A stretch of 64,000 nt of DNA from assembly GCF_002005225.1 (NCBI RefSeq), contig NZ_CP019724.1, positions 5,101,501 through 5,165,500 on the forward strand. The letters run 5' to 3'. Positions 47,293-56,798 of the stretch are shown here, in pieces. Each line of letters starts with the position of its first letter. The first letter of the stretch is position 1. Position numbers and translations under genes: made by a program. The notes under the pieces are model-generated. The model did not search any database, was not told the DNA's origin, and saw only the letters and a program-made list of their open reading frames with translations. Source of the stretch: Streptomyces pactum (GTDB lineage: Bacteria; Actinomycetota; Actinomycetes; Streptomycetales; Streptomycetaceae).

Positions 47293-48378
47293 ATGCTCTC
47301 CGGGAACGGTCGTCACCGCCGCCCCCGCCAGGCTCCCGCCCTGGTCGTCGCCGCCGGAGTGACCGGCTCCGCCATCGCGATCCCGCTCCTCGGCGCCACC
47401 GGCGCCCACGCGGCCGACGGGGCGAACTGGGATCGCGTAGCCGAGTGCGAGACCGGCGGCGCCTGGAGCCAGAACAGCGGCAACGGGTACTACGGCGGCC
47501 TGCAACTGTCCCAGGACGCCTGGGAGCGGTACGGCGGCACGGAGTACGCGCCGAGCGCCGACCAGGCCAGTCGCTCCCAGCAGATAAGAATCGCCGAGAA
47601 GGTACACGCGGACCAGGGCATCGCCAACTGGCCGACCTGCGGTCTGCTCGCGGGCCTGGGCGACGACTCGGGCTCCGTCATCGGCGGTACGGGTGCGACG
47701 GGTGACGGCTCGTCGGAGGGGTCGGAAACTCCCGAGGCGTCGGACGCCCCCGACGCGTCCGGCTCGTCCGGCCTGAACGGCTCGTCCGGCCTGAACGGCT
47801 CATCGGGTTCGACCGGGTCGTCGGAGCCCGGTTCCGGCGCGTCTCCCTCGACCCCTTCAGCCGCTGCGTCGCCCTCGTCGTCCTCGTCGTCCTCGTCCGA
47901 CTCCACGTCGGACAGTGGGGACGATTCGACCAAGTCCGACACGTCGCCCGAATCCGAGCCCACGGGGAGCGCCGGTCCGCAGGGTGCCGACGCGTCTCCG
48001 ACGGCCTCGCCGGAGGCGGGGGTCGGCGAATCGGACAAGTCGGGTCAGGGTGACGGTTCTTCGTCTCTCACCGACACCGGGCAGTCCGGGGCGGGCAAGC
48101 ACCGCGGCGGCAGCGCCGACGAGGGCGCGGCGGACGGCCGCGACGCCGAGTCGTCCGGGCGGCACGCCTCGCGCGGTGAGGGCGAGTCGCGGGAGGTCGT
48201 GGACGGCTCGTACACGGTCCGTTCCGGGGACAGTCTCTGGGGTATCGCCGACTCCCTCGAGCTCGACGGCGGGTGGCGCTCGCTGTACGCCGGCAACAAG
48301 GAGGTCGTCGGCACCGACCCGGACCACATCCTGCCCGGTCAGACGCTCACGGTCACGGGCGAATCGGGCGAAAAGTAG
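47293..48378 (+). CDS. Resuscitation-promoting factor-like muralytic protein with LysM
   Basis: Secreted 361-residue cell-wall enzyme. The signal peptide ends in GATGAHAAD. The Rpf/transglycosylase-like domain starts [29 protein letters not shown], with the catalytic Glu in ECETGG. GLLAGLG ends it. A long Ser/Gly/Asp-rich linker of about 170 residues follows. A C-terminal LysM domain (SYTVRSGDSLWGIADSL to LPGQTLTV) binds peptidoglycan. It cleaves wall glycan during spore germination or growth resumption. ATG 47293 has aaagg 7 bases upstream; GTG 47278 would lengthen it by five residues. Confidence 0.93.
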   Translation: MLSGNGRHRRPRQAPALVVAAGVTGSAIAIPLLGATGAHAADGANWDRVAECETGGAWSQNSGNGYYGGLQLSQDAWERYGGTEYAPSADQASRSQQIRIAEKVHADQGIANWPTCGLLAGLGDDSGSVIGGTGATGDGSSEGSETPEASDAPDASGSSGLNGSSGLNGSSGSTGSSEPGSGASPSTPSAAASPSSSSSSSSDSTSDSGDDSTKSDTSPESEPTGSAGPQGADASPTASPEAGVGESDKSGQGDGSSSLTDTGQSGAGKHRGGSADEGAADGRDAESSGRHASRGEGESREVVDGSYTVRSGDSLWGIADSLELDGGWRSLYAGNKEVVGTDPDHILPGQTLTVTGESGEK

Positions 48379-48419
48379 GGGCAGTTCGCGTCACGGTTAG
48401 AGGCTGTATGTCCGTTTTG

Positions 48420-48429
48420 GATCACGTGA
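48420..48429. promoter_or_regulatory. Palindromic gatcacgtga upstream of the second Rpf gene
   Basis: The reverse complement of the site at 47172-47181. It lies about 65 bases before the riboswitch aptamer, in the likely promoter region. Confidence 0.5.
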
Positions 48430-48452
48430 GAGATAGGTCTCAGAAGCCGTGA

Positions 48453-49466
<1,014 letters not shown>

Positions 49467-49485
49467 ACGGCGGTCCCCCCTTGCT

Positions 49486-49531
49486 CCCGTCCCGGTGCGT
49501 GTTCCCCCGTACGCACCGGGACGGGCTTTTT
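49486..49531 (+). terminator. Terminator of rpfA
   Basis: A perfect 15-bp stem (cccgtcccggtgcgt at 49486-49500 with acgcaccgggacggg at 49511-49525), a 10-base loop and cttttt directly after. This is one of the few intrinsic terminators here with a T run. Confidence 0.95.
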
Positions 49532-49680
49532 ACGCCTCGGCCACGCTCCGGCCTCCCCCCGGCCTCCCCTCGACCTCGCCCCGGTTTCCGGAAACGTCTT
49601 TGTTCCGTTCGGAAACAATTTACTCTCGGTTCTGTCCAGCGGGTGGGCGATCGGCTGGCCGATCGCCCGGAGCCGGTTAG

Positions 49681-51039
<1,359 letters not shown>

Positions 51040-51181
51040 GTACCGCTCTTGCAGGAAGCGTCGTACGTACGTCCCCGTACCCGGTCCCGTACCGTGTGCG
51101 GGGACGTACGCACGTATGACGGCCATGACGACGTATGACGACGCAGGACGCGACGCATGAAGGTGGACGGGAGGCGGGGAC

Positions 51182-51664
51182 ATGGCGGTGAAGGACCGGG
51201 ACCGTTTCTCCACCGCGACCAGGATCCGGATCATCGGGGAACAGACCGCGGCCCGGGTCTACCGCTCGCAGACCAAGCGCCAGGCCCGCCGCTCCCGGCT
51301 GACCGGCCGGGCCGCGCTGCTCGCGATGGTGCTCTGCTCCCTCGTCGTGGCGCTCGCCTACCCGATACGGCAGTACGTCGCCCAGCGCGCCGAGATCGCC
51401 GACCTGCGGCGGGAGCAGCAGGAGACCCGTGACCGAGTCGAGGACCTGCGCGACCTCAAGGCGCGCTGGCAGGACGACGCCTACGCCGAACAGCAGATCC
51501 GGCTGCGGCTGCACTACGTGATGCCGGGGGAGACGGGGTTCGTCGTCGTCGACCCGGACGCGGCCAAGCAGGCCCGCGCCGAGGCCGGCGGGGCCGACCG
51601 CCCCTGGTACCGGAACGTCTGGGACGGGGTCGACAAGGCCGACGCCGCCGCCCGCCGGCCGTGA
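51182..51664 (+). CDS. Septum formation initiator (FtsB/DivIC family)
   Basis: A 160-residue single-span membrane protein of the division machinery. A basic N-terminal tail precedes the membrane segment LTGRAALLAMVLCSLVVALAYPI (residues about 40-62). A coiled coil follows (EIADLRREQQETRDRVEDLRD). YAEQQIRLRLHYVMPGETGFVVVDPD is the typical ending of the family. ATG 51182 follows gggaggcgggg. It opens a short operon with the DUF501 and Ppx genes, an order conserved in actinobacteria. Confidence 0.93.
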   Translation: MAVKDRDRFSTATRIRIIGEQTAARVYRSQTKRQARRSRLTGRAALLAMVLCSLVVALAYPIRQYVAQRAEIADLRREQQETRDRVEDLRDLKARWQDDAYAEQQIRLRLHYVMPGETGFVVVDPDAAKQARAEAGGADRPWYRNVWDGVDKADAAARRP

Positions 51665-51713
51665 ACCGACCGCGCCGGCAGTGACTCAACAGGAAGACCA
51701 GCAGAAGACAGTC

Positions 51714-52310
51714 ATGCAGACTCCCCCGCCGACCACCCCGCGCACCGAGCCCACCGACGCGGACGTCGAGGCCTTCAAGCAGCAGCTCGGGCGCCCCCCG
51801 CGCGGCCTGCGGGCCATCGCGCACCGCTGCCCCTGCGGACAGCCGGACGTCGTGGAGACGGCACCGCGGCTGCCCGACGGCACGCCCTTCCCCACGCTGT
51901 ACTACCTGACGTGCCCGAAGGCGGCCTCCGCGATCGGCACGCTGGAGGCGAACGGCGTGATGAAGGAGATGACCGAGCGCCTGGCCGCCGACCCGGAGCT
52001 GGCCGCCGCCTACCGCGCCGCGCACGAGGACTACGTCCGGCGCCGCGACGAGATCGAGGAGCTGACCGGCTTCCCGAGCGCGGGCGGCATGCCGGACCGC
52101 GTGAAGTGCCTGCACGTGCTGGTCGCCCACTCGCTGGCGGCCGGGCCGGGCGTCAACCCGCTGGGCGACGAGGCGATCGCGATGCTGCCGGAGTGGTGGC
52201 GCAAGGGACCGTGCGTGTCCCCCAAGGACCTCGCCGACCCCAAGGACCTCACCGACTCCGAGAACCTCACGGACCTCACGGACCTCACGGACGAGGAGGA
52301 CGGCAAGTGA
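51714..52310 (+). CDS. DUF501 family protein
   Basis: Cytosolic protein of unknown function, 198 residues. Core motifs are QLGRPPRGLRAIAHRCPCGQPDVV, LYYLTCPKA and VKCLHVLVAHSLAAGPGVNPLGDEA, which fit DUF501. The conserved Cys residues and His suggest metal binding. The last 25 residues are a repetitive acidic tail (KDLADPKDLTDSENLTDLTD). ATG 51714 was chosen for a gaaga stretch just before it; GTG 51681 would add 11 residues. The stop overlaps the Ppx start (GTGA). Confidence 0.88.
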   Translation: MQTPPPTTPRTEPTDADVEAFKQQLGRPPRGLRAIAHRCPCGQPDVVETAPRLPDGTPFPTLYYLTCPKAASAIGTLEANGVMKEMTERLAADPELAAAYRAAHEDYVRRRDEIEELTGFPSAGGMPDRVKCLHVLVAHSLAAGPGVNPLGDEAIAMLPEWWRKGPCVSPKDLADPKDLTDSENLTDLTDLTDEEDGK

Positions 52311-53248
52311 CCCGTGTCGCCGCCATCGACTGCGGTACGAACTCCATCCGGCTCCTGGTCGCCGACGCCGACCCGGCCACCGGCGAGCTGACCGACCTGG
52401 ACCGCCGCATGACCATCGTGCGGCTCGGGCAGGGCGTCGACCGCACCGGGCGGCTGGCGCCCGAGGCGCTGGAGCGGACCTTCGCCGCCTGCCGCGAGTA
52501 CGCCGAGGTCGTCAAGGGGCACGGCGCCGAGCGGCTGCGCTTCGTGGCGACCTCCGCCTCCCGCGACGCGGAGAACCGGGACGACTTCGTGCGCGGGGTG
52601 CTGGACATCCTGGGCGTGGAGCCGGAGGTCATCTCCGGCGACCAGGAGGCCGAGTTCTCCTTCACCGGTGCCACGAAGGAACTGCGCGGGCGGGACCACC
52701 TCGACAAGCCCTACCTGGTCGTCGACATCGGCGGCGGCTCGACCGAGTTCGTCGTCGGCGACGACCACGTGCGCGCCGCCCGCTCCGTGGACGTCGGCTG
52801 CGTGCGGATGACCGAGCGGCACCTGGTGCACGACGGCGCGGTGACCGACCCGCCCACCGAGGCGCAGGTCGCGGCGATGCGGGGCGACATCGAGGCCGCC
52901 CTGGACCTCGCCGAGGAGACCGTGCCGCTGCGCGAGGCGCGCACGCTGGTCGGGCTGGCCGGGTCCGTGACGACGGTGTCGGCGATCGCGCAGGAGCTGC
53001 CGGAGTACGACTCGGCCGCCATCCACCACTCCCGGGTCACCCGCGCGCGGGTCCGGGAGATCAGCGACTGGCTGCTGCGGTCCACCCACGCCGAGCGCGC
53101 GGCCGTCCCCTCCATGCATCCGGGGCGCGTCGACGTGATCGGGGCGGGGGCGCTCGTACTGCTCTCGATCATGGAGCGGACCGGCGCGGAGGAGGTCGTC
53201 GTGAGCGAGCACGACATCCTCGACGGCATCGCGTGGTCGGTGGCGTAG
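52307..53248 (+). CDS. Ppx/GppA-family exopolyphosphatase
   Basis: Cytosolic phosphatase of the actin-like ASKHA fold, 313 residues. It hydrolyses inorganic polyphosphate and/or pppGpp. Motifs are AAIDCGTNSIRLLVAD at the N-terminus and VVDIGGGSTEFVVG near residue 140. GLAGSVTTVSAIAQ follows near 220. It is the short form without the C-terminal HD domain, as usual in actinobacteria. GTG 52307 overlaps the stop of the DUF501 gene, so translation is coupled. A hairpin at 53295 ends the operon. Confidence 0.94.
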   Translation: MTRVAAIDCGTNSIRLLVADADPATGELTDLDRRMTIVRLGQGVDRTGRLAPEALERTFAACREYAEVVKGHGAERLRFVATSASRDAENRDDFVRGVLDILGVEPEVISGDQEAEFSFTGATKELRGRDHLDKPYLVVDIGGGSTEFVVGDDHVRAARSVDVGCVRMTERHLVHDGAVTDPPTEAQVAAMRGDIEAALDLAEETVPLREARTLVGLAGSVTTVSAIAQELPEYDSAAIHHSRVTRARVREISDWLLRSTHAERAAVPSMHPGRVDVIGAGALVLLSIMERTGAEEVVVSEHDILDGIAWSVA

Positions 53249-53294
53249 CCGTCCGCGGTCGCGGTCTGAGCAGGACGGACGACGATTGAGCGCG

Positions 53295-53326
53295 TGTCGG
53301 GGGCCCTTCGGGGCCCCTCGGCGACA
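53295..53326 (+). terminator. Terminator of the ftsB/divIC-DUF501-ppx operon
   Basis: A hairpin formed by tgtcgggggccc and ggggcccctcggcgaca around a ttcg tetraloop, with a small bulge. Confidence 0.75.
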
Positions 53327-53342
53327 TCCCGTCGGGAAAGTT

Positions 53343-53358
53343 CGTGAAGTTCTTCACA
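53343..53358. promoter_or_regulatory. Putative Rex operator 1
   Basis: cgtgaagttcttcaca fits the GTGAA-N4-TTCAC core of the Rex box (consensus TGTGAACNNNTTCACA). Rex releases DNA when NADH is high relative to NAD+. Location upstream of a type II NADH dehydrogenase supports it. Confidence 0.6.
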
Positions 53359-53422
53359 AGGAATTGGGTCCTGTCGGGCGACGAATGCGCGCCGGTTGAC
53401 CCTTTTGGTGGTTCAACTGCCC

Positions 53423-53438
53423 TTTGAACGCGTTCAGG
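53423..53438. promoter_or_regulatory. Putative Rex operator 2
   Basis: tttgaacgcgttcagg has the perfect inner palindrome tgaacgcgttca, the same as the classic Rex site centre. It lies 229 bases before the dehydrogenase start and is the better of the two boxes in its centre. Confidence 0.7.
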
Positions 53439-53666
53439 ACGGTGTTCGGGGAGGGGTCCGGCGAGGGGTCCCGGAGGGCTGGTCCACTGTCCCCGGCGAT
53501 GCGGAGGAGCAGCTCACGCGGCATTGACAACGGGGTGCCGGGCCCGCCGGTTCCCTTCCTCACCATGATCTGGATCACGTGGGCGGCGGATGGTAGCACA
53601 GCCCTGACATGAGCTTGTGAAGGGGCGCACGAACCACCCCCCTCAGGCGGGTGGATACTCGATGGC

Positions 53667-55085
53667 ATGAGCACCACGGAGCGTCCCAGGATCCTCGTAG
53701 TAGGCGGTGGGTACGTAGGCCTGTACGCAGCTCGACGCATCCAGAAGAAGATGCGTTACGGCGAGGCGACCGTCACCGTCGTCGACCCGCGGTCGTACAT
53801 GACCTACCAGCCCTTCCTCCCCGAAGCCGCCGCCGGCAACATCTCCCCGCGGCACGTCGTCGTCCCCCTGCGACGCGTGCTTCCGAAGGCGGAGGTCCTC
53901 ACCGGCCGGGTCACCACCATCGACCAGGACCGCAAGGTCGCCACGATCTCCCCGCTGGTGGGCGAGGCGTACGAGCTGCCCTTCGACTATCTGGTCATCG
54001 CCATGGGCGCGGTCTCCCGCACCTTCCCGATCCCCGGCCTCGCCGAGCAGGGCATCGGCATGAAGGGCATCGAGGAGTCCATCGGCCTGCGCAACCACGT
54101 CCTGGAGCAGCTCGACAAGGCCGACTCCACCACCGACGAGGAGATCCGCCGCAAGGCGCTCACCTTCGTCTTCATCGGCGGCGGTTTCGCCGGCGCGGAG
54201 ACCATCGGTGAGGTCGAGGACATGGCGCGCGACGCGGCCAAGTACTACAAGAACGTCTCCCGCGAGGACATGCGCTTCGTCCTCGTGGACGCCGCCGACA
54301 AGATCCTTCCCGAGGTCGGTCCGAAGCTCGGCCAGTACGGCAAGGAGCACCTCGAGGGCCGCGGCGTCGAGGTCTACCTGTCCACCTCCATGGACTCCTG
54401 CGTCGACGGCCACGTGGTGCTGAAGAACGGCCTGGAGGTCGACTCCAGCACCATCGTGTGGACGGCCGGCGTCAAGCCGAACCCGGCGCTCTCCCGCTTC
54501 GGCCTGCCGCTGGGTCCCCGCGGTCACGTCGACTGTGAGCCGACCCTCCAGGTCAAGGGCACCGACTACATCTGGGCCGCGGGCGACAACGCCCAGGTGC
54601 CGGACCTGGTCGGCCGCAAGGCGGGCAACGAGAACGCCTGGTGCCCGCCGAACGCCCAGCACGCGCTGCGCCAGGCCAAGGTCCTCGGCGACAACGTGAT
54701 CTCCGGTATGCGGGGCTTCCCGCAGAAGGACTACAGCCACGCCAACAAGGGCGCGGTTGCTGGCCTCGGCCTGCACAAGGGCGTGGCGATGATCGTCATG
54801 GGCAAGATGAAGATCAAGCTCAAGGGACGTCTCGCCTGGTACATGCACCGCGGCTACCACGGTCTCGCGATGCCGACCTGGAACCGGAAGATCCGCGTCT
54901 TCGCGGACTGGACGCTCGGCATGTTCCTCAAGCGCGAGGTCGTCTCCCTCGGCGCGATGGAGACCCCGCGCGAGGAGTTCTACGAGGCCGCCAAGCCGGC
55001 GCCGGCCGCCGCGCCGAAGGCCGCCGGCAAGAGCGAGAAGGCCGCGAAGTCGGAGAAGACCGAGGAGAAGGCCAAGGCCTCCTGA
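53667..55085 (+). CDS. ndh: Type II NADH dehydrogenase (NAD(P)/FAD oxidoreductase)
   Basis: Membrane-associated, non-proton-pumping NADH:menaquinone oxidoreductase, 472 residues. The FAD-binding GxGxxG is ILVVGGGYVGLYAARRI at residues 10-26. The NADH-binding motif is FVFIGGGFAGAETIGEVED. YIWAAGDNAQVP with the flavin Asp follows. A C-terminal amphipathic region (WNRKIRVFADWTLGMFL) attaches it to the membrane. The last 30 residues are an Ala/Lys-rich tail. ATG 53667 is the only good start, with a weak ribosome site. Two Rex-like boxes upstream predict control by the NADH/NAD+ ratio. Confidence 0.92.
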   Translation: MSTTERPRILVVGGGYVGLYAARRIQKKMRYGEATVTVVDPRSYMTYQPFLPEAAAGNISPRHVVVPLRRVLPKAEVLTGRVTTIDQDRKVATISPLVGEAYELPFDYLVIAMGAVSRTFPIPGLAEQGIGMKGIEESIGLRNHVLEQLDKADSTTDEEIRRKALTFVFIGGGFAGAETIGEVEDMARDAAKYYKNVSREDMRFVLVDAADKILPEVGPKLGQYGKEHLEGRGVEVYLSTSMDSCVDGHVVLKNGLEVDSSTIVWTAGVKPNPALSRFGLPLGPRGHVDCEPTLQVKGTDYIWAAGDNAQVPDLVGRKAGNENAWCPPNAQHALRQAKVLGDNVISGMRGFPQKDYSHANKGAVAGLGLHKGVAMIVMGKMKIKLKGRLAWYMHRGYHGLAMPTWNRKIRVFADWTLGMFLKREVVSLGAMETPREEFYEAAKPAPAAAPKAAGKSEKAAKSEKTEEKAKAS

Positions 55086-55115
55086 CCTCCGGTCGCCTCC
55101 CGCAGTAGTCCCCCG

Positions 55116-55155
55116 AAGGGGCCGCCCGCCATCCGTGGTGCGGGCGGCCCCTTCG
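55116..55155 (+). terminator. Terminator after ndh
   Basis: A perfect 15-bp stem: gaaggggccgcccgc (55116-55130) with gcgggcggccccttc (55141-55155), and a 10-base loop. Confidence 0.9.
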
Positions 55156-55328
55156 CGTTGTCCCGGGTGCTGTCCCGCGCGCTGTCCCGCGCGCCAACGG
55201 GACGACAGACCCCGTGGGGTGTACAGGTATTTTGCTCGGTCGTAACGCGCGCCGGGGACTGTACGGCGGGCTCCCAGGTGTTTACGTGGTGATGGACATT
55301 CCGGGATCGCTCGTCACGGAGGTATGCC

Positions 55329-56630
55329 ATGGCTGACGCCGCGCTGCGGCTGCAGAGCCTCTTCGAACAGTTGCTGGGGGTACCACTCCCGGTGCGCATC
55401 CGCGCCTGGGACGGTTCGCAGGCGGGCCCGCCGGGCGCGCCCACACTCGTCGTCCACAACCGCAGGGCCCTGCGCCGCCTGCTGTTCAAGCCGGGCGAAC
55501 TGGGCCTGGCCCGCGCCTGGGTGGCCGGCGACCTGGACGTCGACGGCGACCTCTACACCGCCCTCGGCCTGATCGCGGGCCTCGTCTGGGAGCGCGGTGA
55601 GGACGCCCGCGGCCTCGGCGAGGCGCTCCGCGACCCCGAGGTGCGGGCCGCCGTACGCGGCCTGTTCAGGCTCGCCGGGCCGCCGCTGCCGCCCGCCCCG
55701 CCGCCGGAGGAAGTCCGCCGGGCCCGCGGCCACCTGCACACCAAGCGCAGCGACAGACGGGCCGTCAGCCACCACTACGACGTCGGCAACGACTTCTACG
55801 AGCTGGTCCTCGGACCGTCCATGGTGTACTCCTGCGCCTACTGGCCGGCCCCTCCGGCCGAGGGCGGCACCCTGGAGGACGCGCAGCGCGACAAGCTCGA
55901 ACTGGTCAGCCGCAAGCTCGGCCTGAGCGCCGGTCAGCGCCTCCTCGACGTCGGCTGCGGCTGGGGCTCCATGGCGATCCACGCGGCCCGCGAGCACGGC
56001 GTGAGCGTCGTCGGCGTCACGCTGTCCCAGGAGCAGGCCGCGTTCGCCCGCAAGCGCGTCGCCGACGAGGGCCTCACCGACCGGGTGGAGATCCGCGTCC
56101 AGGACTACCGGGACGTCGCAGACGGGCCGTACGACGCCATCTCGTCCATCGGTATGGCCGAGCACGTCGGCGCCGAGCGGTACCTGGAGTACGCCGTCGA
56201 CCTGTTCAGGCTCCTCAAGCCGGGCGGGCGGCTGCTGAACCACCAGATCGCCCGCCGCCCCCGGCGGGACGAGTCCGCCTACAGCGTGGACGAGTTCATC
56301 GACGCCTACGTGTTCCCCGACGGCGAACTGGCCCCCGTCGGCACCACCGTCACCCAGTTGGAGCGCGCCGGGTTCGAGGTGCGCGACGTGGAGTCGATCC
56401 GCGAGCACTACGCGCTCACCCTGCGCCGCTGGGTCGCCAACCTGGAGTCCGACTGGGCGGCGGCCACCCGGCTGGTCAGTCCCGGCCGCGCCCGTGTCTG
56501 GCAGCTCTACATGGCCGCCTCGGCGCTCGCCTTCGAGCGCAACCGCATCGGCGTCAACCAGGTCCTCGCCGTGAAAACCCCCGAGCCGGGCGGCTCCGGC
56601 ATGCCGCTGCGCGCCCGCACCTGGAACTGA
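55329..56630 (+). CDS. cfa: Cyclopropane-fatty-acyl-phospholipid synthase family protein
   Basis: SAM-dependent enzyme that adds a methylene or methyl group to unsaturated phospholipid acyl chains at the membrane, 433 residues. The N-terminal lipid-binding domain covers about 1-140. The methyltransferase part starts RRAVSHHYDVGNDFYELVLGPSMVYSCAYW. The SAM motif LDVGCGWGSMAIHAA lies near 215. SIGMAEHVGAERY and FPDGELAP follow. ATG 55329 has ggagg 6 bases upstream. It stands alone between two hairpins. Whether the product is a cyclopropane or a methyl-branched lipid is not decided by the sequence. Confidence 0.94.
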   Translation: MADAALRLQSLFEQLLGVPLPVRIRAWDGSQAGPPGAPTLVVHNRRALRRLLFKPGELGLARAWVAGDLDVDGDLYTALGLIAGLVWERGEDARGLGEALRDPEVRAAVRGLFRLAGPPLPPAPPPEEVRRARGHLHTKRSDRRAVSHHYDVGNDFYELVLGPSMVYSCAYWPAPPAEGGTLEDAQRDKLELVSRKLGLSAGQRLLDVGCGWGSMAIHAAREHGVSVVGVTLSQEQAAFARKRVADEGLTDRVEIRVQDYRDVADGPYDAISSIGMAEHVGAERYLEYAVDLFRLLKPGGRLLNHQIARRPRRDESAYSVDEFIDAYVFPDGELAPVGTTVTQLERAGFEVRDVESIREHYALTLRRWVANLESDWAAATRLVSPGRARVWQLYMAASALAFERNRIGVNQVLAVKTPEPGGSGMPLRARTWN

Positions 56631-56654
56631 CCCCACGCCCCGCGCACGCGCGAC

Positions 56655-56713
56655 GGCCCCGCTCCCACTCGGGATGCTGTGAATCCAACAGCATCCCACC
56701 CGGGAACGGGGCC
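56655..56713. terminator. Bidirectional terminator between convergent cfa and ABC permease
   Basis: Inner stem gggatgctgt (56671-56680) with acagcatccc (56688-56697). Outer stem ggccccg (56655-56661) with cggggcc (56707-56713). Confidence 0.9.
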
Positions 56714-56798
56714 CGCCGTCTGCCTGCCGGCTGCTCCGCCGCGCGGGCCGGTCCGCCGTACCGGCTCTCGCGCCGTACGGGCCGGTCCGCCGTACCGG

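Larger units (their letters stand above)
53249..53666. other. 418-base region before the NADH dehydrogenase gene
   Basis: Holds the terminator of the Ppx operon (53295-53326), two Rex-like boxes (53343-53358 and 53423-53438) and a long untranslated leader of the dehydrogenase gene. No gene is seen. Confidence 0.75.
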
